From an uncultured Ruminococcus sp. (lineage in GTDB: Bacteria > Bacillota > Clostridia > Oscillospirales > Ruminococcaceae): a stretch of 32,247 bases of DNA. Made by a program: the position numbers and the translations under genes. Of this stretch, positions 15,189 to 24,947 are shown in pieces; the first letter of the stretch is position 1, and every line of letters begins with the position of its first letter. Below the pieces are notes generated by a model. That model saw only the letters and a list, made by a program, of their open reading frames with translations, did no database searches and had not been told where the DNA came from. The stretch lies in contig CADAGC010000039.1 in assembly GCA_902787365.1 (NCBI GenBank), positions 1,533 to 33,779 on the forward strand, read 5' to 3'.

Positions 15189-15411
15189 ATTTGAAAATCG
15201 CTGCGCTCTTTCAAATCGGGGGCGGCGAACATTGTTCGTTCCTCAAAGACTGTTTGTATCAAGGCGCTGTACGGTTTTATTACTTAGTTCGCCGCCCTTG
15301 CGCCTACGGCGATTGGGGCTTTGCCCCAAACCCCACAAGGGCCAGCCCTTGACCCGCAAACTTTTTTTGAGGAAAAAAGTTTGACAAAAAACCTTCTTGT
15401 GTTTTTTGTTC
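15189..15411 (+). repeat. Mosaic dispersed repeat, copy C
   Basis: Fills most of the gap 14,974-15,431. Modules: GATTTGAAA...TTTCAAATC hairpin (15189-15217), GGCGGCGAAC (15221-15230) with inverse GTTCGCCGCC (15287-15296), a GGGGCTTTGCCCC hairpin, and a terminal hairpin at 15357-15383 (11-bp stem, loop TGAGG). The stem sequence differs from copy A in both arms and stays paired. Its end lies 21 bases from the GH25 stop and may terminate that gene. Confidence 0.8.
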
Positions 15412-15431
15412 TTTATTACTCTCGCTTTTTC

Positions 15432-16697
15432 TTACTTATATCTGACATCCGCATCAACATCTCCGCTGATACCGTCTATCGTACAAAGTCCCTGCTGCCA
15501 ATAGGTATACCGTCCCTCATAATCCGTCTGCTCGGTATAGTTGGCAAGCCACACCTCACGGCTGTTATCGTCCTCCCAGAACTGTTCAAGGAAGTTCTTG
15601 CTGCTGTAAAGCACCGCCTTATAGCCGTTCTCCTCGACTACCTCACGAAACGCATCATAGCAGAGGTTTAAGTCGTGTATGCTCATACCAAAGCGCTGAA
15701 ATCTCGTGAAATCCTCCCAGTCAAAGGCTATCGGCAGCTGCAATTCTCTGCCGCCCAGCTTGTCTATCACCCACTGTGCGTGCTCTTTTGCCTCCTCGGG
15801 CGATGAGCAGGTGGTGTAGATATATACCCCCACATCAAGCCCTGCCGCCGAAGCGCCGTCTATGTTTTTTGAAAAGTTCTCGTCTGGGTATATGCTGTCA
15901 GAGTGATGCGCCGCCCTTATGAACACAAAGCCGCAGCCTGCCGCCTTGACCCTGTTAAAGTCTATATCCCCCTGCCAGTAGCTCACATCTATCCCCACAT
16001 CTGATTCATCTGACGAGTATGTGGCCTTGAAATCATCAAAGCTCATTCTCCCTGCGTTGCTCTGCACCTGCGGCAGCGTGTCAACAACGCTCACCGTGGC
16101 GGTCTTTGTTGTGGTGTTGCCCGATGCGTCCTTTAGTGTGAGGATAATGTCATAATCCCCGGGCGTCTTGGTGTCGATGTTCCCCTCGTAGCTTATCGTC
16201 GGGGCTTTGTCGTAGTTGTCGCCGAAGCCTGTGTTTATGCTCGGGTCAAACCCCGACCCCGTGTGAACGCTTATCACGCTCGGGCAGTAGATAAACATTG
16301 GCGGCGTGGTGTCAGCCACCGTGTATTTTATCTCCCTCTCCTCGCTGCCGAACTTTACCTTTATCTTCTGACTTCCGAGGGTGTCTGTGGGCAGATAATC
16401 GTCGGCGTTGTCAGGCTTTACCGTCGAGTCTTGCAGCCAGTCGCCAAGCCTTATCTTCTGATATACCTCCACCGTGTCAGCGTAGGTGTATTCAAGCTTT
16501 TGCTCTTTTTTCTTTTTGGTGGTCTTTTTTGTGGTAGTCTCGGTAACGGGCGCAGTCGTGGCAGCGGTGGTCAGCGAGGTAACGCTCGTGGTGGTCGTCG
16601 CCTCCTCCGAACTTGTAATGTCGCCGTTTTTTCCTATCGAGCTGCCGCACCCCGCCAAAACCAGCGGCAAAAGCGCAAGAAGTATCTGTTTTTTCAT
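15432..16697 (-). CDS. GH25 (lysozyme-type) lipoprotein with Thr linker and Ig-like domain
   Basis: A 421-residue exported lipoprotein. The lipobox LAGC places the lipidated Cys at 17. A Thr-rich linker spans about 31-65. Residues ~70-206 look like bacterial Ig-like (DUF5011-type) repeats, ending SGNTTTKTATVSVVD. Residues ~234-421 are a glycoside hydrolase family 25 domain: GIDVSYWQGDIDF, FVFIRA, the catalytic DWED (326-329) and the closing YWQQG...DVDADV. GH25 enzymes cleave the beta-1,4 bond between MurNAc and GlcNAc in peptidoglycan. The probable role is wall remodelling from the outer face of the membrane. It has its own AAGGAG site and stands alone between two mosaic repeats. Confidence 0.93.
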   Translation of the reverse strand: MKKQILLALLPLVLAGCGSSIGKNGDITSSEEATTTTSVTSLTTAATTAPVTETTTKKTTKKKKEQKLEYTYADTVEVYQKIRLGDWLQDSTVKPDNADDYLPTDTLGSQKIKVKFGSEEREIKYTVADTTPPMFIYCPSVISVHTGSGFDPSINTGFGDNYDKAPTISYEGNIDTKTPGDYDIILTLKDASGNTTTKTATVSVVDTLPQVQSNAGRMSFDDFKATYSSDESDVGIDVSYWQGDIDFNRVKAAGCGFVFIRAAHHSDSIYPDENFSKNIDGASAAGLDVGVYIYTTCSSPEEAKEHAQWVIDKLGGRELQLPIAFDWEDFTRFQRFGMSIHDLNLCYDAFREVVEENGYKAVLYSSKNFLEQFWEDDNSREVWLANYTEQTDYEGRYTYWQQGLCTIDGISGDVDADVRYK

Positions 16698-16746
16698 TTT
16701 GGTCTCCTTGTAAAAGTATCGTTATTCCCAAAAACATTTGTGGGGA

Positions 16747-17075
16747 AACAAAAACACAAAAAGGTTTTCGGGTCAAGCCCTTTTCCTCAAAAAGGGCTTG
16801 CAGGTCAAGGGCTGGCCCTTGTGGGGTTTGGGGCAAAGCCCCATTCGCCGAAGGCGCTGGGCGGCGAACTAAGTATATTAAACCGCACAGCGCTGTGGTA
16901 ACAACAGCCCTAAAGGAACAAATAATGTTCGCCGCCCCTTGCCGCAAATGTTGAGGCGCCTTAGCGCCGAGACCGCTTTGCGGCGCCGCCGTTAGGCGGC
17001 AGGAGCCGAGCGATAGCGAGGCGATACATAACCTCCCCTTAAGGGGAGGTGCCGGCTTCGCAGGCGGAGGGGTGT
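16747..17075 (-). repeat. Mosaic dispersed repeat, copy B (inverted)
   Basis: Occupies the gap between the GH25 gene and htrA. Read on the minus strand it has the same module order as copy A: CTCCCC palindrome with GCGAAGCC (17,030-17,075), the GCC-rich block, GGCGGCGAAC (16927-16936) and its inverse (16860-16869), GGGGCTTTGCCCC, and the terminal hairpin at 16774-16800, whose stem is identical to that of copy A. It lies upstream of the GH25 gene, so promoter function within it cannot be excluded. Confidence 0.8.
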
Positions 17076-17096
17076 TTTGCCGCCCCTAACCGCAAA

Positions 17097-17121
17097 TTCC
17101 CCCGAAGCTTTTTCGGGGGAA
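17097..17121 (-). terminator. Hairpin terminator after htrA
   Basis: A 10-bp perfect stem (17112-17121 with 17097-17106), loop of 5, followed on the minus strand by TTTGCGG, so the T run is short. It lies 13 bases after the protease stop and ends the regulator-kinase-protease operon. Confidence 0.72.
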
Positions 17122-17133
17122 CTTACTGCTATA

Positions 17134-18441
17134 TTACATTTTCTTGCCAAGCTCATTCTCAATAAGCCCGCCGTTGTCCTCCATAAGCTTGAAGCTGATG
17201 TCGAATTCCTCGCCGCCGCCTGTTAACGCAGGCCTGTAAACGTGCGCCTTTATCTCGTCACCCGGCTGCCTGTCGTCAAGTAAAGCCTTAAGCTCCTGAA
17301 CATTCGTCACAGGCTCGCCCTCAACGCTCGTTATGATGTCATCGGTCTTAAGCCCGCTGTTTGCTATGTCACAGCCGTCCTCAATGGCAACTATGTAAAG
17401 TCCCGGCTTTAACTCTATCTTGGCGTTTTTCGCCGCCTGCTCGCTTATGCCGTAGAATGTTATTCCTACCTTTACTCTGCCCGCTACAAAGCCGTTTTCC
17501 ATAAGGCTCTCGATTATCGGCTTGGCAGCATTGGTGGTTATGGCAAAGCCTATGCCGTCGTAGTTGGTCGATGCCAGCTTTGATGACGATATGGCTATCA
17601 CCTGCCCGAACATATTGAATACCGCACCGCCCGAGCTTCCCGGGTTTATCGCCGCATCAAGCTGTAGGCATTCCATTTTTACGTCGCCGTTCTGTGCGGC
17701 TATCTGCCTGTCCTTGCCCGAAACTATGCCCTTTGTGACAGAGTTCGCAAAGCCGCCCGGTGCGCCTATTGCGCATACGTCCTCACCGAGACTTACTCCG
17801 TCCGAGTCTGCAAATACAGCGCATTTGAGCCCCGTTTCGTTTATCTTGATAACGGCAATGTCCGTTCTCTCGTCGCTGCCTATTACCACCGCATCATAGA
17901 CCTCTTTGCTCGCCGTTACTACCCTTATCCCAAGGGAAGCATCGCTAACAACGTGGGCATTTGTGACAATGTAGCCGTTCTCTGATATGATTATCCCGCT
18001 GCCCTGACTTGACGGCATAAGGGCGTTGCCCGTCTTGAATATCTGTATCTCAACTACCGTGTCGGCTACTGCTTTAACAAGCCCCTCGGTGGTGTAGCGG
18101 CCGTATTCGTCCTTGTCGGCAATGTCTACATCGGGGTAGTCAGCCATAGGCAGGGTGAATTCAATGTTCTTCCCGCCGAGAATGAGATTTGCAGCCCACC
18201 CTCTGCCCCGTATGTGTACGGTCAGCATGGCTATGCCGAGTATCAGCACGGTGGTTATCATAAAGGTAGATGTTATGAGCTTAAGCCGCCCCGAGCGCCT
18301 GCGCTTTTTTGCAGCATCAAGCCCGCCTGTGCTTTCATAGGCCTGCGCCGATGCGCCGCTCGGCATACTGAAGCTGCCGCTTGCAGGGGTCTGCTTTTCC
18401 CCCTCATCGGCAAAGAAAACTTCCTTGTCAAAATAGCTCAT
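17134..18441 (-). CDS. HtrA/DegP-like S1C serine protease with PDZ domain
   Basis: A 435-residue membrane-anchored protease. There is a cytosolic N-terminus (~50 residues, ending AAKKRRRSGR) and one membrane helix (about 53-77). The trypsin-like domain carries catalytic His163 (TNAHVV), Asp194 (ERTDIAVI) and Ser270 in INPGSSGGA. The C-terminal PDZ domain (about 330-430) has GLYIVAIEDGCDIANSGLKTDDII. This is the usual Firmicutes HtrA/YyxA/YvtA layout, acting on misfolded proteins outside the membrane. It lies 34 bases after the histidine kinase gene, so it is likely a downstream gene of the two-component operon. The start follows GAGGTGAG. Confidence 0.94.
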   Translation of the reverse strand: MSYFDKEVFFADEGEKQTPASGSFSMPSGASAQAYESTGGLDAAKKRRRSGRLKLITSTFMITTVLILGIAMLTVHIRGRGWAANLILGGKNIEFTLPMADYPDVDIADKDEYGRYTTEGLVKAVADTVVEIQIFKTGNALMPSSQGSGIIISENGYIVTNAHVVSDASLGIRVVTASKEVYDAVVIGSDERTDIAVIKINETGLKCAVFADSDGVSLGEDVCAIGAPGGFANSVTKGIVSGKDRQIAAQNGDVKMECLQLDAAINPGSSGGAVFNMFGQVIAISSSKLASTNYDGIGFAITTNAAKPIIESLMENGFVAGRVKVGITFYGISEQAAKNAKIELKPGLYIVAIEDGCDIANSGLKTDDIITSVEGEPVTNVQELKALLDDRQPGDEIKAHVYRPALTGGGEEFDISFKLMEDNGGLIENELGKKM

Positions 18442-18475
18442 AATATCTCACCTCGCTTTGTGAGTGTACGTGCCC

Positions 18476-19888
18476 TTACGGTTCTGCGCTTTCAAGGGTG
18501 AAAATGAACTCCGTGTATTCGCCCTTTACGCTCTTTACCATTATCCTGCCGCCGTGCAGCCTGATTATCGAGCTTACGATGTTAAGGCCTAAGCCTACGC
18601 CCGTTGCATCAAGACCCCTCGATTTGTCGGTCTTGTAAAATCTGTCGAATACCAGCGGCATTTCCTCTTCGCTTAAGCCCTCGCCGCTGTTCTTTATCGA
18701 AATAACAGTCCTGTCGCCTATCGGGTTGAAGCCGAACTCTATGTAGCCGCCCTTGTCAACGAACTTTATGGCGTTCTCTATCAGGTTGTATACTACCTGA
18801 TGAACAAGCCCTTCGTCGGCATACAGCCATACTCTCGGCGCATCAAGGCCACGTATCTCTATCTGCTTTTCCTCTATCCTGTTCTCAAAGGTCATAAGCG
18901 TCTCAACGATTATCTCAATGACCGAGAATTTCTCCATTTTCGGCTCAAGCTCGCCCGCTTCTATCTTTGCAAGATTTAGCATACTGCGCACAAGCCTTGT
19001 CAGCCTGTGTACCTCAGATGATATTATGCGTAGATATTCGTTTCTCTTCGCCTCGGGTATGGTGCCGTCAAGCAACCCGTCAACGAAGCCGCCTATCGAG
19101 GTCATGGGCGTTCTCAGCTCGTGAGAAACGTTCGCCACAAAGCTGTTACGCATGGTGTCGTAGCTTTTGAGCGATGCCGCCATTTCGTTGAAAGCGTTGC
19201 TAAGCTGCTTGAATTCCGCTATGTCGTATTCGGGGAATGTTACTTCAAAGTCGCCCTTACCTATCTTTTTAGATAACGCCGCTATCTCCTTTACAGGCTC
19301 GGTCAGCTTCATAGTCGTAAAGTAAACTATGAAAAGCGCTATAATAAGCACTATTACCGCCGATATGCCGAATACCTCTAAAAGATTGTAGACGTAATCA
19401 TTGTCCTCACTCGTCGCCGCAGAGCTCAGTATGTAGTAGTCAGGCCCGTTTGCCGAGAATTTCACGCCGCATACGTGGCTCGTCTCGTCCGACAAACCGC
19501 CGAAATTGTCGTAAACATAGTAGTCGTTCTCGTTTATGCTTTCAAGCATATCCTCCGATACCTGCGCCCCCACATGGTCAGAGCCGTAGGTCTTTTCGAG
19601 TATCCTGCCGTTTTTGTCGCATAGTATAAAGTGGGCGTTGCAGCCCATAGCATATTCCTTCATGATCTCGCTCGCCTTGTCCTTCCATTCCGAAGGGTCG
19701 TCGAGCATGACCTGCTGTATCTCGTGAGCTGCACCGTCACAGTTCTTTTTCAGCAGCGCCTTCTTGTCATCAATAAAGTACCGTGAAGAAACAAGCAGTA
19801 ATACTGCGCCTAAACAAATAAAGCTTATCAGTATTACTGCTGAACAGATCACAAAATATTTGGAAAATATGCTTCTTCCTTTATTCAT
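18476..19888 (-). CDS. Sensor histidine kinase
   Basis: A 470-residue membrane kinase. It has TM1 (about 11-34), an extracellular sensor region of ~135 residues (35-170), TM2 (about 173-193) and HAMP (TTMKLTEPVKEIAALSKKI). The HisKA domain has phospho-acceptor His256 in NVSHELRTPMTSIGG, and the HATPase_c domain has NLIENAIKF (N box), GEGLSEEE (G1) and GVGLGLNIV (G2). The start ATG 19888 lies inside the last codons of the response-regulator gene, 8 bases overlapping, with no ribosome site of its own, so translation is coupled. The signal is unknown; the protease downstream suggests envelope or secretion stress, as in CssS or WalK systems. Confidence 0.93.
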   Translation of the reverse strand: MNKGRSIFSKYFVICSAVILISFICLGAVLLLVSSRYFIDDKKALLKKNCDGAAHEIQQVMLDDPSEWKDKASEIMKEYAMGCNAHFILCDKNGRILEKTYGSDHVGAQVSEDMLESINENDYYVYDNFGGLSDETSHVCGVKFSANGPDYYILSSAATSEDNDYVYNLLEVFGISAVIVLIIALFIVYFTTMKLTEPVKEIAALSKKIGKGDFEVTFPEYDIAEFKQLSNAFNEMAASLKSYDTMRNSFVANVSHELRTPMTSIGGFVDGLLDGTIPEAKRNEYLRIISSEVHRLTRLVRSMLNLAKIEAGELEPKMEKFSVIEIIVETLMTFENRIEEKQIEIRGLDAPRVWLYADEGLVHQVVYNLIENAIKFVDKGGYIEFGFNPIGDRTVISIKNSGEGLSEEEMPLVFDRFYKTDKSRGLDATGVGLGLNIVSSIIRLHGGRIMVKSVKGEYTEFIFTLESAEP

Positions 19889-20615
19889 TTGCCGGCTGCT
19901 GACCCTGCGCTGCCTGAGCCTGCTTTTCCTCCGCCTCAAACTTGTAGCCTACGCCCCAAACGGTCTTAAGGCTCCACTTGTCCGAAACACCGTCAAGCTT
20001 TTCACGAAGCCTCTTTACGTGAACGTCTATCGTTCTCGAGTCGCCGTAATACTCAAAGCCCCATACCTCATCAAGAAGCTGGTCTCTGGTGTAAACTCTG
20101 TTGGGGTTGGAAGCAAGGTGGAAAAGAAGCTCCAGCTCCTTGGGCGGTGTGTCAACTACAACGCCGTTTACTCTCAGCTCGTATCTTGTCATATTTACCG
20201 AAAGCTTGTCATACTTAACTTCCTTGATCTCATTGTCGCCGCCGCTCTGGCCTGCACGTCTGTAAACAGCCTTTATACGGGCGATAACTTCCTTTGTATC
20301 AAAGGGCTTTGTAACATAGTCATCAGCGCCCAGCTCAAGACCGAGCACCTTGTCAAATGTCTCGCTCTTTGCGGTTATCATTATTATCGGCACGTTTGAT
20401 TTCTTTCTTATCTCTCTGCATACCTGCCAGCCGTCTATACCCGGCAGCATTACATCAAGCAGGATTATGTCAGGCTTCAAGGCGTTGAATTTAACGATAG
20501 CCTCCTCGCCGTCATGTGCGAGCATAACATCATAATTGTCCTTTACAAGATAAAGCCTTAACAGCTCGCAGATGTTCTTGTCATCATCTACTACGAGCAC
20601 TCTTCCCATAGACAT
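19881..20615 (-). CDS. OmpR/PhoB family response regulator
   Basis: A 244-residue regulator. The receiver domain has the acidic pocket VVDDDKN, phospho-acceptor Asp54 (ILLDVMLPG), the switch Thr in IMITAKS and Lys103 (TKPFD). The C-terminal winged helix (about 128-230) has PPKELELLFHLASNPNRVYTRDQLL and the recognition helix YYGDSRTIDVHVKRLREKL. The tail is Gln/Ala-rich. The start ATG 20615 follows AAAGGAAGAG; longer in-frame starts are unsupported. It leads the operon with the kinase and HtrA protease and likely controls its own promoter. Confidence 0.95.
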   Translation of the reverse strand: MSMGRVLVVDDDKNICELLRLYLVKDNYDVMLAHDGEEAIVKFNALKPDIILLDVMLPGIDGWQVCREIRKKSNVPIIMITAKSETFDKVLGLELGADDYVTKPFDTKEVIARIKAVYRRAGQSGGDNEIKEVKYDKLSVNMTRYELRVNGVVVDTPPKELELLFHLASNPNRVYTRDQLLDEVWGFEYYGDSRTIDVHVKRLREKLDGVSDKWSLKTVWGVGYKFEAEEKQAQAAQGQQPANE

Positions 20616-20719
20616 ACTAACTCTTCCTTTCGTATTTGGATTTGGAGCTTTTTGCGCTCCCATTTAACCTCTCCCTCAATTTTAAACAAAATCAAAGACA
20701 AATTCTAATTGATAGTAAA

Positions 20720-20748
20720 ATTATAACAAATTAACAGTCAAAAGTCAA
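20720..20748 (-). promoter_or_regulatory. Promoter of the two-component/HtrA operon
   Basis: Minus strand: -35 TTGACT (20743-20748), 17-base spacer, -10 TATAAT (20720-20725), about 100 bases before the regulator start. TTGACTTTTGACTGTTAA contains a repeated TTGACT 8 bases apart, a possible regulator site in the spacer. Confidence 0.82.
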
Positions 20749-21063
20749 TAGAATTTTTCGGCTATTCTGTGAACTGTTTGTTAACTTACACAATTCGTTA
20801 AAAAACTGTACCTTTAACCGCAATAAAACGACGTCGTAAACAGTTGAGTGAGGTCGATTTTTGACAAAAGTTAAGTTACATGATTTAGCCAAAAATCTCA
20901 CACCATGCCGCATTAACTAATTCATAACCTCACTTTCCGCCGCATATTATACATAATAATGAAATCCCGCCCTAAAAGCTGTGAGTTGTGCATATAACAC
21001 GCTTGCCCAAGGCGAGTCCTTTTGTGCAGTTATACAAAAATTGTGTCAGACACGTGTAATCAC
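20749..21063. other. A+T-rich intergenic region
   Basis: About 315 bases between divergent operons. No gene or RNA hallmark is seen. It contains a near palindrome TATTATACATAATAATG near 20,945-20,962 and a GTGTCAGACAC palindrome near 21,043-21,053, either of which could be a binding site. Nothing more can be supported. Confidence 0.45.
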
Positions 21064-21091
21064 TTGAAATTTCCCGAAAGTGTGATAAAAT
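21064..21091 (+). promoter_or_regulatory. Sigma-A promoter of groESL
   Basis: -35 TTGAAA (21064-21069), 16-base spacer, -10 TAAAAT (21086-21091), directly before the CIRCE element, which therefore covers the transcription start. Confidence 0.85.
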
Positions 21092-21096
21092 AGTAT

Positions 21097-21123
21097 TTAG
21101 CACTCGGGCATAAAGAGTGCTAA
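21097..21123 (+). promoter_or_regulatory. CIRCE operator (HrcA binding site)
   Basis: TTAGCACTC, nine bases, GAGTGCTAA: a perfect match to CIRCE. By family knowledge HrcA represses groESL here and is released under heat or protein-folding stress. hrcA itself is not in the window. Confidence 0.98.
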
Positions 21124-21130
21124 ACAATGA

Positions 21131-21433
<303 letters not shown>

Positions 21434-21468
21434 TATCCCTTTATGAAAAGTATATAAAACGGAGGTAA

Positions 21469-23115
<1,647 letters not shown>

Positions 23116-23134
23116 TTCAAAACCACGCATAGCA

Positions 23135-23164
23135 AAAGCCTTCCCTAATGGGAAGGCTTTTTTG
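23135..23164 (+). terminator. Rho-independent terminator of groESL
   Basis: An 11-bp perfect stem (23135-23145 with 23150-23160), loop TAAT, then a T run. The -35 of the next promoter starts immediately after it. Confidence 0.94.
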
Positions 23165-23193
23165 TTGACATAACAGTAATACTGTGCTATAAT
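23165..23193 (+). promoter_or_regulatory. Sigma-A promoter of dcd with palindromic spacer
   Basis: Perfect -35 TTGACA (23165-23170), 17-base spacer, perfect -10 TATAAT (23188-23193). The spacer holds ACAGTA-A-TACTGT (23173-23185), a palindrome that could be an operator. Confidence 0.9.
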
Positions 23194-23235
23194 TAATGCG
23201 AATACAAATTGGGTATGCATTGAGAGGAGAAAAAA

Positions 23236-23772
23236 ATGATATTATCAGATAAAACGATCATGAAAATGCTTGATGAAGGCACTTTGACGATCAAACCGAT
23301 CATAAAAGAACAAATTCAGCCTGCAAGTGTTGATATACGGTTAGGGAACACATTCAGCGTTGTTGATGATACTCCGTCGGGAATTATCACTCTTGACAGT
23401 AAGATAGCCTATAAAACCATTAAAACCGATACTTACCTGCTTTTACCCGGTCAATTTGTTTTAGCAACAACAATGGAGTATTTTGAACTGCCCGATGATC
23501 TGACGGCATTTGTTGAGGGCAGAAGCTCTCTCGGCAGAATGGGATTGTTTATTCAAAATGCCGGGTGGGTTGATCCCGGCTTCAAAGGTGAGATAACATT
23601 AGAGCTGTATAATGCTAACAGATGCGCTATAGAACTCAAATGCGGGCGTAGGGTAGGACAGTTGGTATTTGCAGGAATGGATGATCATGCACTGAATCCC
23701 TATAATGGAAAGTATCAGGGACAAACAGGTGCAACAGGCTCAAAAGTCTTTATGGATACTGATAAACTCTGA
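23236..23772 (+). CDS. dcd: dCTP deaminase
   Basis: A 178-residue trimeric nucleotide hydrolase of the Dcd/dUTPase fold. Key segments are QIQPASVDIRLGN, PGQFVLATTMEYFELP, the nucleotide loop VEGRSSLGRMGLFIQ, NAGWVDPGFKGEITLELYN with the catalytic Glu, and a C-terminal YQGQTGATGSK that closes over the triphosphate. It makes dUTP (or, in bifunctional relatives, dUMP directly) from dCTP for thymidylate synthesis; the sequence alone does not settle which. It is a single-gene unit with its own promoter and terminator. AGGAG lies 8-9 bases before the ATG. Confidence 0.93.
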   Translation: MILSDKTIMKMLDEGTLTIKPIIKEQIQPASVDIRLGNTFSVVDDTPSGIITLDSKIAYKTIKTDTYLLLPGQFVLATTMEYFELPDDLTAFVEGRSSLGRMGLFIQNAGWVDPGFKGEITLELYNANRCAIELKCGRRVGQLVFAGMDDHALNPYNGKYQGQTGATGSKVFMDTDKL

Positions 23773-23800
23773 TTCTTATTAGCAGCTGAATAAAACAAAC

Positions 23801-23834
23801 TGCCCCTGAGTGCCACGCACTCAGGGGCAATATT
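23801..23834 (+). terminator. Terminator of dcd, possibly bidirectional
   Basis: A 12-bp perfect stem (23801-23812 with 23818-23829), 5-base loop, then ATATTTTTA. On the minus strand the stem is followed by GTTTGTTTTATT, so it may also stop the convergent radical SAM transcript. Confidence 0.9.
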
Positions 23835-23867
23835 TTTATAATCCGTCCTGCAAAGCAGGACACCTCA

Positions 23868-23899
23868 ATTGTGCATTGTGCATTGTGCATTATGCATTG
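23868..23899. repeat. 7-bp tandem repeat at the radical SAM 3' end
   Basis: ATTGTGC three times, then ATTATGC and a partial ATTG. The stop codon and last codon of the radical SAM gene lie in the fourth unit. A GTCCTGC-AAA-GCAGGAC hairpin (23845-23861) is just beyond. Copy-number change could move or keep the stop, since 7 is not a multiple of 3. Confidence 0.75.
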
Positions 23900-24945
23900 A
23901 TAAAGCACACCCTCTGCTCATTCCTGTCATAATCCCAGCTGTGGTATGCCCCGCCCTCGCAGAAATCCCGCTCCTTGCAGTCACGGCATTTTTCATTCTT
24001 TTCCCAAAGGGGCGTTCTGAAAATCTCAAACTTATCATTCCAGACTTTGGTGAAATCATCACGTAAAATGTTTCCCTGAATAGTCTCGGGGCGGCGCTCA
24101 ATGTCAAGACAAGCGGCAATGTTGCCGTTTGCCATAATACTCGCCGTGTATACCCCCGCATTGCAGAGAAAATACCAGTCTCTCACCTCACGCTCGTATT
24201 CAAGCCCTAAGTAGTGCGAGCAGCCGTACATCACAGGCCAGCCCTCGTAGCGCTTTTTGCGTATAAAGTCAAGCATCTGCCGCTGCTCGTCCATTGACAG
24301 CCAGTAGTCCTTAAGCTCTAACGCCCTGCCCATAGGCTCTATGCCTATCACACGCCACGAGTCAACGTCAAGCTCTTTCATCAGCTCAAAAAGCTCGTCA
24401 AGCTGCGATAAGCTCTTCTTTGTTACAACAGTCGTCACCTGAACATTCTGAAAGCCGCCGCCCATAAGAAGCTTTATGCCCCTTACCGCCTTGTCAAAGC
24501 CGCCTTTTGAGCGCCTGAATTCATCGTGCGTTTCTCTTAAGCCGTCAATGCTCACCGAGATAGTCGCCATGCCCGTCCTTTTGAGCATCTCGACCTTTTT
24601 CTCGTCAATAAGTGTTGCGTTGCTCGTCATTCCCCAGTGAAATCCAAGCTTATGTGCGTAGCCCATTATCTGCTCAAATTCTTGCCTTAGCAGCGGCTCG
24701 CCGCCCGTTATGCAAAGCATGGGCTTTTTGGGAAAGTCCTTGGCTATCTTGTCAAGAAACTCGTGATAGACCTCAACAGACAGCTCGTCAGATTTCACGT
24801 CACCGCACCTGCTGCCGCAGTGCAGGCAGTTCTCGTTGCACCTGAGCGTCAGCTCTAAAAACAGCCGCCGCAGCTGTGGGTTTTTGCGAAGCTTCTGCTT
24901 GTATTCAAAAAGCTGCCGCATATGCTCAACTTTTATGCTGTCCAT
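23890..24945 (-). CDS. Radical SAM/SPASM protein, probable peptide-modifying enzyme
   Basis: A 351-residue enzyme. The radical SAM 4Fe-4S motif CNENCLHC uses Cys36, 40 and 43. ITGGEPLL follows (SAM contact), then SISVSIDGL-like strands (ATISVSIDGLRETHDEFR) of the TIM barrel. The C-terminal SPASM region has many Cys: CSHYLGLEY, FLCNAGVYTASIMANGNIAAC, CRDCKERDFCEGG and a final CFINA, enough for two auxiliary clusters. Such enzymes build C-C, C-S or epimerised residues in ribosomal peptides. The start ATG 24945 lies 2 bases after the stop of the YGPP-repeat lipoprotein gene, so the two are coupled and that protein is the natural substrate candidate. No RRE/PqqD-like domain is seen. The family could be the one named FibroRumin; this is from memory and unchecked. 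Confidence 0.88.
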   Translation of the reverse strand: MDSIKVEHMRQLFEYKQKLRKNPQLRRLFLELTLRCNENCLHCGSRCGDVKSDELSVEVYHEFLDKIAKDFPKKPMLCITGGEPLLRQEFEQIMGYAHKLGFHWGMTSNATLIDEKKVEMLKRTGMATISVSIDGLRETHDEFRRSKGGFDKAVRGIKLLMGGGFQNVQVTTVVTKKSLSQLDELFELMKELDVDSWRVIGIEPMGRALELKDYWLSMDEQRQMLDFIRKKRYEGWPVMYGCSHYLGLEYEREVRDWYFLCNAGVYTASIMANGNIAACLDIERRPETIQGNILRDDFTKVWNDKFEIFRTPLWEKNEKCRDCKERDFCEGGAYHSWDYDRNEQRVCFINA

Positions 24946-24947
24946 AC

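Noticed and set aside
15120-15190. Separate small RNA in the gap before copy C
   Set aside because: Only small palindromes such as GCCTCTCGTGAGGC are seen, with no promoter or terminator. It is probably part of the repeat family.
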